Source: Verrucomicrobium sp. BvORR106 (GTDB lineage Bacteria > Verrucomicrobiota > Verrucomicrobiia > Verrucomicrobiales > Verrucomicrobiaceae). From it: DNA of 48,833 bases. Below the pieces are notes generated by a model. That model did not search any database. It was not told the origin of the DNA and saw only the letters and a list, made by a program, of their open reading frames with translations. The position numbers and the translations under genes were made by a program. This document shows positions 9,195 through 16,891 of this stretch, in pieces. The DNA lies in NCBI RefSeq assembly GCF_000739655.1, contig NZ_BATR01000185.1:1-48833 (forward strand), read 5' to 3'. Positions within the stretch are counted from its first letter, which is position 1, and each line of letters begins with the position of its first letter.

Positions 9195-10070
9195 TCAAAG
9201 CATTGCGGCCATGCCTGAGAGCCCCTGATGGAGGCTGACTTGCGGCACCCATCCTGAGGCGCGCAACCTGGAGATGTCAGCCACCGTCACGGGAAAGGGG
9301 TCCGCAGCAGGCGGATCCACCTCCTTGATGTGGCCGGCTTCAGCCCCGACGATCTCCGCCGCAGCCCTGGCAAAGTCAACGATGCGGATCCCCTGCCCGC
9401 TCCCGACGTTGATGGGACCTGTCATGTTTCTTTCCAGGCCCCAGATCAAGGCGGAGGCAACATCGTCCACGTGGATGTAGTCTTTGACACTGAGAGGCGT
9501 CCTGAGAACCACATCCTTCCGCTGGGACAGGTGGCGCAGGATGGATGCGGAGAGACGGTCAGGATGCTCCCCCGCGCCATAGACATAAAAGATCCGGTAC
9601 CAGGACCAGCTGATCTGCCTTGCCGATCCCAGCGCCTTGAGAAGGTCCAAGGTGGCGAGCTTCGCCCGTGAATAAGCCGTCTCCGGACCGAGCGCAGAGG
9701 TCTCCTCGTCCAGCCTCTCATTTGACGGAGCATACTCGATACAGGTGCCCGTACCGGCGATATGGGTCACCCCCGCCTCCACCGCGCCCTCGAACAGATT
9801 CGCCGACTGCGCAACCAGGAGTTCATTCTCCGGAGAGTTCACAGATCCAGGTTTGACCAGCCAGGCAAGATGAACCAGAGCCTCCGGGGCAAAGTCTGCC
9901 ACCCTATCCCACGGAACGTGGTCCAAGGATCCCCCCACCAGCTCATAAGCGCCGCCAGGCGGTCGATGAACGTTTCGCGAGAGCCCCAGCACCTGATGCC
10001 CACGTTCAGCAGCGATCCTGCAGAAGGCCTGCCCGATGAACCCGGTGGCTCCCGTCACAAAAAGCTTCAT
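9195..10070 (-). CDS. NAD-dependent epimerase/reductase of the SDR family (sugar nucleotide)
   Basis: A 291-residue extended short-chain dehydrogenase/reductase. The Rossmann motif GATGFIG sits at residues 7-13, and the catalytic pair is in ETAYSRAKL (Tyr-xxx-Lys). A downstream segment, VKDYIHVDDVASAL, is typical of NDP-sugar epimerases and 4-ketoreductases. Its place directly after rfbF, rfbG and a C-methyltransferase suggests that it reduces the 4-keto group of the CDP-4-keto-6-deoxyhexose after methylation, finishing the activated sugar. The family also contains epimerases, so 4-reduction is inference. The gap to the upstream methyltransferase gene is 46 nt. Confidence 0.85.
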   Translation of the reverse strand: MKLFVTGATGFIGQAFCRIAAERGHQVLGLSRNVHRPPGGAYELVGGSLDHVPWDRVADFAPEALVHLAWLVKPGSVNSPENELLVAQSANLFEGAVEAGVTHIAGTGTCIEYAPSNERLDEETSALGPETAYSRAKLATLDLLKALGSARQISWSWYRIFYVYGAGEHPDRLSASILRHLSQRKDVVLRTPLSVKDYIHVDDVASALIWGLERNMTGPINVGSGQGIRIVDFARAAAEIVGAEAGHIKEVDPPAADPFPVTVADISRLRASGWVPQVSLHQGLSGMAAML

Positions 10071-10116
10071 GTGGACAGTGTGGTTTGCATCATGTGATCA
10101 CCCCGGCACCCGTGAG

Positions 10117-11346
10117 CTAGACCACCTGCAGCCGCGGCAGAGGGATCACGAACTTCCCACCTTGGGATGAGTACTCCGACTGTTGCTTCATCACCTCCTG
10201 CGCAAAGTTCCATACCAGGAGGATGGCGTAATCCGGCTTCCGCTGGGCCAGCTCTTCCGCGGGAACAATCTCAATGTGCAGACCTGGGCTGTGGAGGCCG
10301 TGCTTGTAGGTGCTGCGGTCAGCCATGAATTTGAGGTCAGCTGCGGGAGATCCCACGTAGTTCAGCAGGGTGCTGCCTTTCGCGGAGGCACCATACGCTG
10401 CCACCTCCTTGCCCAGGGAGCGCTGCTCCTTCAGAAAGGCGATCAGGTCCGCCTTCACCTTCGCGGCATGTTCACTGAACCGCTCATAGTAAGAAGGCGA
10501 GTTCACCCCCAGCTCCGACTCCCGAGCAGAGAGCTCCCTCACAGAGTCACGCACGTCCTCCACCCCACTACGGGCGGCAAAGATGCGCAGGGAGCCACCA
10601 TGGATGGGCAGGTGCTCCACGTGATAAATCTCCAGCCCGTGCCGTTGGAACAGCGGCAGCAGCGGGAGAAGGGTGAAATAGAAGACATGCTCGTGATAGA
10701 TGGTGTCGAACTCGACCTTCTCAATCATCTCCACACCGTAGGGGAACTCCAGCACGATCCTGCCACCCGGCTTCAACAAGGCCGCCAGCCCCCCCACGAA
10801 ATCGTTGGGCTCCGGAGCATGGGCAAACACATTGTTTCCCAGAATCAAGTCCGCCCCGCCCCTCTCGTCTGCCAGCGCTGAAGCGGAATCTCTACCGAAG
10901 AACTCGCCCCGCGTCTCCACGCCATTTTTGCGTGCCACCTGGGCAATATTGGACGCCGGCTCAAATCCCAGGCAGGGGATGCTGGCACCGACAAAGTTCT
11001 TGAGCAGGTAGCCATCATTGCTGGCCACTTCCACCACGAAGCTGTCTTTCCCCAGACCGAACTCTTCCACGTACCTGCCGACGGCCTGCCGGGCATGTGC
11101 CAGCATCTGGTCTGAGAACGATGAAAAGTACACGTACTCACTAAAAAGCTTCACCGGAGGAATGATGTGGGAAATCTGCATCAACCAGCATTGCTGGCAG
11201 ACCCAGACATCCAGCGGGAATTTCGGCTCATCCTGGCTCAGGTCCTGGGTTCGGAGAAGGTTGTTTGCCAGTGGCTGCTGGCCGAGGTCGATCACCTCTT
11301 TCAGGTCTTCGGAACCGCAGGAGCGGCACTTCAAGGGAGTGGACAT
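10117..11346 (-). CDS. SAM-dependent sugar C-methyltransferase, NovU/TylC3 type
   Basis: A 409-residue enzyme with the three-part layout of sugar 3-C-methyltransferases. An N-terminal zinc-binding module has Cys7, Cys10, Cys50 and Cys53. The SAM-binding Rossmann domain has motif EVASNDG at 106-112. The YHEH motif at 217-220 corresponds to the catalytic Tyr/Glu/His region described for this family (TylC3, NovU, TcaB9). A C-terminal domain (from about 300, AYGASAKGSTLLNY) completes the match. The substrate would be a 4-keto-6-deoxyhexose nucleotide; the rfbG product made by the neighbouring gene is the obvious candidate, giving a C-methyl-branched sugar. Methylation at C3 is inferred from the family. 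Start ATG at 11346; gap of 18 nt to rfbG. Confidence 0.86.
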   Translation of the reverse strand: MSTPLKCRSCGSEDLKEVIDLGQQPLANNLLRTQDLSQDEPKFPLDVWVCQQCWLMQISHIIPPVKLFSEYVYFSSFSDQMLAHARQAVGRYVEEFGLGKDSFVVEVASNDGYLLKNFVGASIPCLGFEPASNIAQVARKNGVETRGEFFGRDSASALADERGGADLILGNNVFAHAPEPNDFVGGLAALLKPGGRIVLEFPYGVEMIEKVEFDTIYHEHVFYFTLLPLLPLFQRHGLEIYHVEHLPIHGGSLRIFAARSGVEDVRDSVRELSARESELGVNSPSYYERFSEHAAKVKADLIAFLKEQRSLGKEVAAYGASAKGSTLLNYVGSPAADLKFMADRSTYKHGLHSPGLHIEIVPAEELAQRKPDYAILLVWNFAQEVMKQQSEYSSQGGKFVIPLPRLQVV

Positions 11347-11364
11347 GTGTGTGTGAGGGAGGAG

Positions 11365-12477
11365 TCAGTTGGCCCAGGCAATTTTCTGTGAGGCGGCATC
11401 TGCCGCGTACGACGCAATCTGGGACCGGGTGAACGCGATCATCATCTCAGTGGAGGCACCGCCTTCGTGGCGAAGCCGGTACCACTCGGCGGTGTTCTTC
11501 ACGGTGGTGGCGAAATCCCACACCGGCCTCCAGCCAAGGCGGGAGGTGGCCAGGGAATGGTCGAGGCCCAGCTTGTACGCCTCGGCATAGGCGGGCTGTG
11601 CGTCTGTTCTGACGGAGAACTCTGAGGGCCATTCCTGGACCCATTGGTCGACGAGCTCTTTGACGCTTCGCTCGGCTTCAGGGTCGGGTCCGAAATTGAA
11701 GCTCAGCAGCTCATCTTTGTTGGGTGCAGCCAACAAACGCTGTCCCAGCGCAAGGTAGCCACTCAGGGATTCCAGCACATGTTGCCAGGGACGAGTGGCA
11801 TGGGGCCTGCGCAGCACAAGGGCTTCTTTGGAAACGTAGGAACGCACCAGGTCAGGAACGATCCTGTCCTCGGCATAGTCGCCCCCGCCCACGACGTTGC
11901 CCGCCCGCCCGGTGGCAAGCGCCCCCAGCTCAGCGTTGTTCTTGAAGAAAGAGGAGTGCCAGGAGCTCACCACGAGTTCCGTGGCTGCTTTGCTCATGGA
12001 ATAGACGTCACTGCCGCCCAACGGGTCGTTCTCCTTGAACGGGATGCCGCTGTTGTCATTGCGGTAGCACTTGTCACTCGTTACCACGACCACCGCGCAT
12101 TCAGCTTTGAATTCCCTCACACACTCCAATAGCTGCGCGGTCCCCAGCGCATTGGTGGTAAAGGTATCAAGAGGTTGCTTGTACGACAGCCCTACGATGG
12201 GTTGAGCTGCAAGGTGGAAGATGATCTCAGGTCGCGTGCGGGTGATGGCGTCCTTCAGGGAACTGCCATCCCTCACATCCGCCAGAACTGACTCCTGGAA
12301 CAAATCCTGGGGGAGCAGGGAGTACAGGGCCTGGGGGGAGTCTGGCGGGAGGGAATACCCGCTTACTTTTGCACCCAGCTCATGGAGCCAGAGGGACATC
12401 CATGCCCCTTTGAATCCGGTGTGCCCGGTGACAAGAACCCTCTTTCCGTGATAGATGTTGTCGAAGGGGTTCACCAT
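11365..12477 (-). CDS. rfbG: CDP-glucose 4,6-dehydratase
   Basis: A 370-residue extended SDR that converts CDP-glucose to CDP-4-keto-6-deoxyglucose with bound NAD. The nucleotide-binding motif GHTGFKG is at residues 18-24, and LAAQPIVGLSYKQPLDTF and the catalytic Tyr-xxx-Lys (DVYSMSKAA) match the RfbG family in sequence and length. The ATG at 12477 overlaps the rfbF stop by 7 nt. The pair rfbF-rfbG is the standard entry into CDP-linked deoxysugars. No rfbH-type dehydrase gene is present in the window, so a 3,6-dideoxyhexose is not supported here. Confidence 0.93.
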   Translation of the reverse strand: MVNPFDNIYHGKRVLVTGHTGFKGAWMSLWLHELGAKVSGYSLPPDSPQALYSLLPQDLFQESVLADVRDGSSLKDAITRTRPEIIFHLAAQPIVGLSYKQPLDTFTTNALGTAQLLECVREFKAECAVVVVTSDKCYRNDNSGIPFKENDPLGGSDVYSMSKAATELVVSSWHSSFFKNNAELGALATGRAGNVVGGGDYAEDRIVPDLVRSYVSKEALVLRRPHATRPWQHVLESLSGYLALGQRLLAAPNKDELLSFNFGPDPEAERSVKELVDQWVQEWPSEFSVRTDAQPAYAEAYKLGLDHSLATSRLGWRPVWDFATTVKNTAEWYRLRHEGGASTEMMIAFTRSQIASYAADAASQKIAWAN

Positions 12478-13244
12478 GTCTTCCAGGGTGCCTTGCCACC
12501 GTTCCAGAGTTCATTAAGCAGGGCCATCTCCCGGACGTTGTCCATACACTGCCAGAAGCCATCATGTTGATAGGCAGCAAGTTGTCCCGCTTTCGAGAGA
12601 GTCTCCAGGGGCGAGCGTTCGAGGATGCAATCATCCCCGCTCAAGAGCTCCCCCACCGCCTTCTTCATCACGAAGAAGCCACCATTGATGTAGGAAGGAC
12701 TTTCATCCGGCTTCTCCAGGAAGCTCGTGACCATTCCGTTGTCCAGACCGATTTCGCCGAAACGCCCACCAGGACGCACCCCGGTGAGGGTCACCGTAGC
12801 CCCCTTGGAGCGGTGAAAGGCGATCACCTCGGCAACGTTCACATCTGAGACGCCATCGCCGTAGGTAAGCAGAAACTCTTCGTCGTCGATGAAGGGTAGC
12901 ACTCTCTTTAGCCTGCCTCCCGTGAGGGTCTTCTCCCCAGTGTCGATCATCGTCACCTTCCAGTCGTCCTCATCATGGGAGTTGTGCCACTGCACGGGCG
13001 AGGCCTGCCCCAGGCCGATCGTCACGTCACTCGTGTTCCAGTGGTAGTTGCGGAAGAAGTCCTTGATCACCTCCCCTTTGTACCCAAGGCAGAGAATGAA
13101 ATCTTTGTGCCCGTGCGCGGCATAGTGCTTCATGATGTGCCACAAAATGGGCCGGTTGCCGATCGGCACCATGGGTTTGGGGCGGTACTCGGTCTCTTCG
13201 CGCAAGCGCGTTCCGAGGCCCCCGCAGAGGATGACAACTTTCAT
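12471..13244 (-). CDS. rfbF: Glucose-1-phosphate cytidylyltransferase
   Basis: A 257-residue nucleotidyltransferase that makes CDP-glucose from CTP and glucose 1-phosphate. The start is set at the ATG at 13244 (MKVVILCGGLGTRLREET): the signature GGLGTRLREE must lie at the extreme N-terminus, and the resulting length fits the family. The frame stays open for another 73 codons upstream, but that stretch has no family similarity. Further motifs are RPKPMVPIGNRP, LTYGDGVSDV and GFWQCMDN. It is the first gene of the nine-gene glycan operon, so the operon promoter should lie in 13245-13644. Confidence 0.93.
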   Translation of the reverse strand: MKVVILCGGLGTRLREETEYRPKPMVPIGNRPILWHIMKHYAAHGHKDFILCLGYKGEVIKDFFRNYHWNTSDVTIGLGQASPVQWHNSHDEDDWKVTMIDTGEKTLTGGRLKRVLPFIDDEEFLLTYGDGVSDVNVAEVIAFHRSKGATVTLTGVRPGGRFGEIGLDNGMVTSFLEKPDESPSYINGGFFVMKKAVGELLSGDDCILERSPLETLSKAGQLAAYQHDGFWQCMDNVREMALLNELWNGGKAPWKTW

Positions 13245-13644
13245 TGTAGAGAGGTAGCAGCGACGATGATTCGATCTGATGATGTGGGCACTGCCGATAA
13301 GAAAACTCCCAGCTGAAAGCAATGGCCGCCGCCTAAGGAGTTGCCCTGAAAAAGCCATCAGGCAGCATCCTTTGGAGAAAAACCCTGTTCTGAGAAATGG
13401 TCCAGGAACGCTTATGCGCTTTCCGCGTTTGAGCTTTCCCATCGAGGTTCCTTGGGGCACCAAGCTGGGTGGCAGCGCTCTACCTCGCAGGAAACGCTCG
13501 TCACCAGCGAGAGCGCCAGAGCGCGAATGCGGAAACCATGTCTGCGATTGACGTCACTGACGGCGTCGAGCACACCACCTGCACCCCAGTCTCAACAAAA
13601 GCCAAAAGTGTTGAGCCAAGATTTTTAAGCTCCATGGTGGTGGG
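13245..13644. promoter_or_regulatory. Divergent intergenic region between glycan operon and acyltransferase
   Basis: About 400 nt without a convincing gene, between rfbF (minus) and the acyltransferase (plus). It should hold the promoters of both units. I could not pick a -35/-10 pair with confidence on either strand. The stretch just before the acyltransferase GTG is AT-richer (13615-13630) and followed by a purine-rich GGTGGTGGGG, which could serve as a ribosome binding site. Confidence 0.4.
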
Positions 13645-15426
13645 GTGTCGAATGCCAATGACTTCATAGACGGTGTCAGCAAAACCAAAACTGTCCTGAA
13701 CAATCCAGTATGGCTCCCCCTTCTCATTGGGACAGGAGGGATTTGGCTGGCACTTCTATTTGCTCAGGTATTCATCACTCCGTGGAAATGGCATTCAGTC
13801 GTCCTTCCATCCAAAAGTTTTCAGGCTGCGGGAGGGTTCGCATACAAAACAAAGTTGCCGCGAGGCGTGAACGTAAATTCATGGGGCCTTCCAAGCGTTC
13901 AGATTCACGAGGATACCCGTAGGCTCCCCCACGCAACTCACAGCGTTCGAGAAGTCGTCGAGAAAGGTGAAGGCAGATTTCGGGCAACAGAGACCCGCCT
14001 GTGGCTATCATCCATTGATGAAACCTCCCCTCTGACCAACGGGCGGACGTATCGGATGGTCGTGCCTTGGGTTCCCCACTGGCTACAGTGGATCGGAGCA
14101 GCGGCCCCCATCGCCATGGGCCTCGCCATTTTGGGAGTTTCTCCCCCCCATCGCAGGCGACTGGGGCAAATGGTCCTGCGAATGTGGGGACCCAAAGCCA
14201 CAGGAGTGGCCCAGTCAACCCCGGCAGACAGACTAAGAAGACATCACCCAGGGCTGGATGGTCTAAGAGGCCTGGCGATCTTGTTGGTTCTTTTGTGTCA
14301 CTTTAGCGTAATCCCTGGTGCCTCGGAGAATGATGCCTTTGTCCTGAAGATCTTCCATGGAGGTTGGTGTGGCGTAGAACTGTTCTTTGTACTATCCGGC
14401 TTTCTGATCACAGGAATTTTGATCGACTCAAAATCGGATTCACATTTTTTCCGCAACTTCTATGCGCGTCGCGCCTTGAGGATTTTCCCATTGTACTACG
14501 GGTTCCTCTTGATTTACTGCGTCGTCCTGCCTCGAATCCCCGGCCTTGGCGTCACGGCTCCCGCCGACTACATCGCGCGACCGTTTTGGTTCTGGACACA
14601 TCTCTCCAATATTCCAATGGCCTTGGAGGGAGTACTGCCCAATTCCCGTCTTCCTTTCTTTTGGACCCTTGCCATAGAAGAGCAATTCTACCTCGTTTGG
14701 CCTCTCGTAGTTTGGCTTTTGAGCCGGCTTGCTTTGCGAGTCGCCTGCGTCACCCTGCTTTTGGGATGCATGTGCCTTCGCTTTTGGGTGTTAAACGAGC
14801 AGGCCTTGCACCCCTTTTCCGTATACGTCTTTGCCTTGACTCATCTTGACGGACTAGTCATGGGAGCCTTGATAGCATCCTTGGCGCGATCTCGTTGGGG
14901 GCTCGACATCCTGGCGGGCATGGGCAGGTTTGCCGGAGTGCTTGCAGTCGTCGCACTGCTTGGAGTTCTTTATCTGTCTGGATGGGACACTGACACCAAC
15001 AGCCGTCCCATGCAGACGGTGGGTTTCACATTGATGGCTGTCATGTTCGCAGGCCTCCTGCTCGACGTGGTGGCACGGCCTCAAGCCCTCATGGGAAATG
15101 TTTTCAACCATTCATGGCTGCGCCTTTTCGGGCGGTACAGTTACGCAATTTACATCTATCACAACTTCATCGCAGGAGGCTGCAAGAGTTGGCTCGACGC
15201 TCACTTCCCCAGTTTGCTTCGCCCCGTCTTGGGTTCCATCTTGCCAGCCCAATTTCTTTTCACCGGCATTTGCACGGCGCTCTCGTTAGCCGCCGCCTGG
15301 GTGAGCTGGCACGTTTTTGAATCTCATTTCCTGAAGCTCAAGAAGTTTTTCAGCAACCGGACGAAAACCCTGAATGGAGTGGAGCCGAGCATCTTGATCA
15401 GCCAGACGAGTTCAGGGAATGGTTGA
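13645..15426 (+). CDS. Membrane O-acyltransferase (acyltransferase 3 family) with N-terminal extension
   Basis: A 593-residue integral membrane protein. From about residue 201 it is an acyltransferase family 3 (OafA/YrhL-like) domain: HPGLDGLRGLAILLVLLCHF with the conserved His, then GWCGVELFFVLSGFLITG and about ten membrane segments. These enzymes transfer acetyl or other acyl groups to surface sugars at the periplasmic side. Residues 1-195 are unusual: a membrane segment (about 22-45), a soluble, probably beta-rich domain (about 50-145), and a second membrane segment (about 148-168). The start is a GTG at 13645 preceded by a purine-rich run. Its position next to the glycan operon suggests it decorates that polymer. 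The gene looks lower in GC than its neighbours by eye, which might mean separate acquisition. Confidence 0.88.
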   Translation: MSNANDFIDGVSKTKTVLNNPVWLPLLIGTGGIWLALLFAQVFITPWKWHSVVLPSKSFQAAGGFAYKTKLPRGVNVNSWGLPSVQIHEDTRRLPHATHSVREVVEKGEGRFRATETRLWLSSIDETSPLTNGRTYRMVVPWVPHWLQWIGAAAPIAMGLAILGVSPPHRRRLGQMVLRMWGPKATGVAQSTPADRLRRHHPGLDGLRGLAILLVLLCHFSVIPGASENDAFVLKIFHGGWCGVELFFVLSGFLITGILIDSKSDSHFFRNFYARRALRIFPLYYGFLLIYCVVLPRIPGLGVTAPADYIARPFWFWTHLSNIPMALEGVLPNSRLPFFWTLAIEEQFYLVWPLVVWLLSRLALRVACVTLLLGCMCLRFWVLNEQALHPFSVYVFALTHLDGLVMGALIASLARSRWGLDILAGMGRFAGVLAVVALLGVLYLSGWDTDTNSRPMQTVGFTLMAVMFAGLLLDVVARPQALMGNVFNHSWLRLFGRYSYAIYIYHNFIAGGCKSWLDAHFPSLLRPVLGSILPAQFLFTGICTALSLAAAWVSWHVFESHFLKLKKFFSNRTKTLNGVEPSILISQTSSGNG

Positions 15427-15547
15427 GCATTGTCCCCCGTAAAGAAGGGGTGTCGCAATCGATCCTCCCGAGGACGTCGTGCATCCTCTCCAAACCTTTC
15501 GGCGACAGCGCCCAATCCCTCTATCTCTCCAGGAGATAACCACTCCC

Positions 15548-16870
15548 CTACCCCGCCACCAGTCCCTTCATCGTTCCCGTGCTGCTCGCGAACGCCCCTT
15601 CCTCCAATCCCATGCGCTGCAACATGGAAACAAAGAGATTCGGCAGCGGATAGTTGTCCGCCCGGTCAAACACCAGGTGCTGGCCGTGCTTGAACCCACC
15701 GCCCGCAAACAGCACGGGCAGGTTCGTGGTCACGTGCGTGCTCGCATTCCCCAAGTTGCTCCCATACAGGATCATCGACTGATCCAGCAAGTTCGCCCCC
15801 TGCTCCCCAGTGCCTTTCAGGCGGGTAAAGAGCGTGTTCAAATGCCGCATGTGCTCGCGATCAATGGCCTCGAGCTGGTTGAGCTTCTTCTCTGACTTCC
15901 CGTGGTGGGAGAGGCTGTGGTAGCCATCCGTGATGTGCGCGCCTTCGATCTCCAGCGTGGGCGAGTTCACACTGTCCAGCATGAGGGTGATCAACCGCGT
16001 GCTGTCCGTCTCAAAGGCCAGCGCCGCCATGTCATACATGAGGCGAACCTTCTCCATGTACTCGGCCGGGCTGTCCGGATCCACGGGCTGCTTTTCCTTC
16101 ACCACCGGCTTGGGCTTCTTCTCCCACTCGCGGGACTTCTCCAGGCGCTTTTCCAGATCACGCACCCCGGTGAAGTACTGGTCCAGCCTTTCCCGATCAT
16201 GCGCACCCAGGTCCCGCTGCAGACTCTTGGCCTGACCGGCCACCGCATCCATGATGCTCTGCCCCAACGAGAGCTTGCGCTCCTGTTCCTTGATCTCCTT
16301 GGCGGTCCCCTTCAGGAACAACCGGCGATACACGTCCGCCGCGTGCTCCTCACATGGGATCAAAACGCCTGAGCCTGTCCAGGACAAGCTGCGCACCCCT
16401 TGGGACACATTCACGCCCAGGGTCAGCGAGGGAAACCGCGTGAGATGCCCCAGGCGCTCCGCCGCATACTGGTCCAGCGAGATCGTGTTGCGGAAGCCGC
16501 CACTGCCGGGATGCGGAGCCGCCGTGAGGAAACAATTGTCCGCCGGATGCCCGCCATCCACATCGGGATGCGAAACGCCGCTGAAGACCGTGAAATCATT
16601 CCGGTGCGCCTTCAGCTCTTCCAGATAGGGCGAGAGTGTGTAACCCATGCCTACGGAATCCACCGCCGGGAAGAACTTCTCCGGCAGCAGCCCCAAGTTG
16701 TTGCAGATGCCCAACATGCGACGTGGTGGCGTGGCAATGGCCGCCGCTGCCCGTGAAAACGCGGGCACCATGGCATCCAGCAAAGGCAGGGCCAGCCCCA
16801 CGCCCGTGGTGCGCAAGAAGTGACGCCGCGAGACACTGCGCTGGGTGGAGACATGAACAGAAGGGTTCAT
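15548..16870 (-). CDS. DUF1552 secreted protein with Tat-type signal
   Basis: A 440-residue member of DUF1552. The N-terminus has a twin-arginine type export signal ([10 protein letters not shown], then a hydrophobic stretch up to about residue 45). Conserved blocks include [40 protein letters not shown] and the C-terminal [19 protein letters not shown]. The function is not established. Genes of this family nearly always sit next to DUF1592-type cytochrome genes in Planctomycetes and Verrucomicrobia, as here: the partner ends 21 nt upstream on the same strand, so the two are one operon. Confidence 0.9.
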   Translation of the reverse strand: MNPSVHVSTQRSVSRRHFLRTTGVGLALPLLDAMVPAFSRAAAAIATPPRRMLGICNNLGLLPEKFFPAVDSVGMGYTLSPYLEELKAHRNDFTVFSGVSHPDVDGGHPADNCFLTAAPHPGSGGFRNTISLDQYAAERLGHLTRFPSLTLGVNVSQGVRSLSWTGSGVLIPCEEHAADVYRRLFLKGTAKEIKEQERKLSLGQSIMDAVAGQAKSLQRDLGAHDRERLDQYFTGVRDLEKRLEKSREWEKKPKPVVKEKQPVDPDSPAEYMEKVRLMYDMAALAFETDSTRLITLMLDSVNSPTLEIEGAHITDGYHSLSHHGKSEKKLNQLEAIDREHMRHLNTLFTRLKGTGEQGANLLDQSMILYGSNLGNASTHVTTNLPVLFAGGGFKHGQHLVFDRADNYPLPNLFVSMLQRMGLEEGAFASSTGTMKGLVAG

Positions 16871-16891
16871 CGTGAGCAGATCAGAAAAGGG

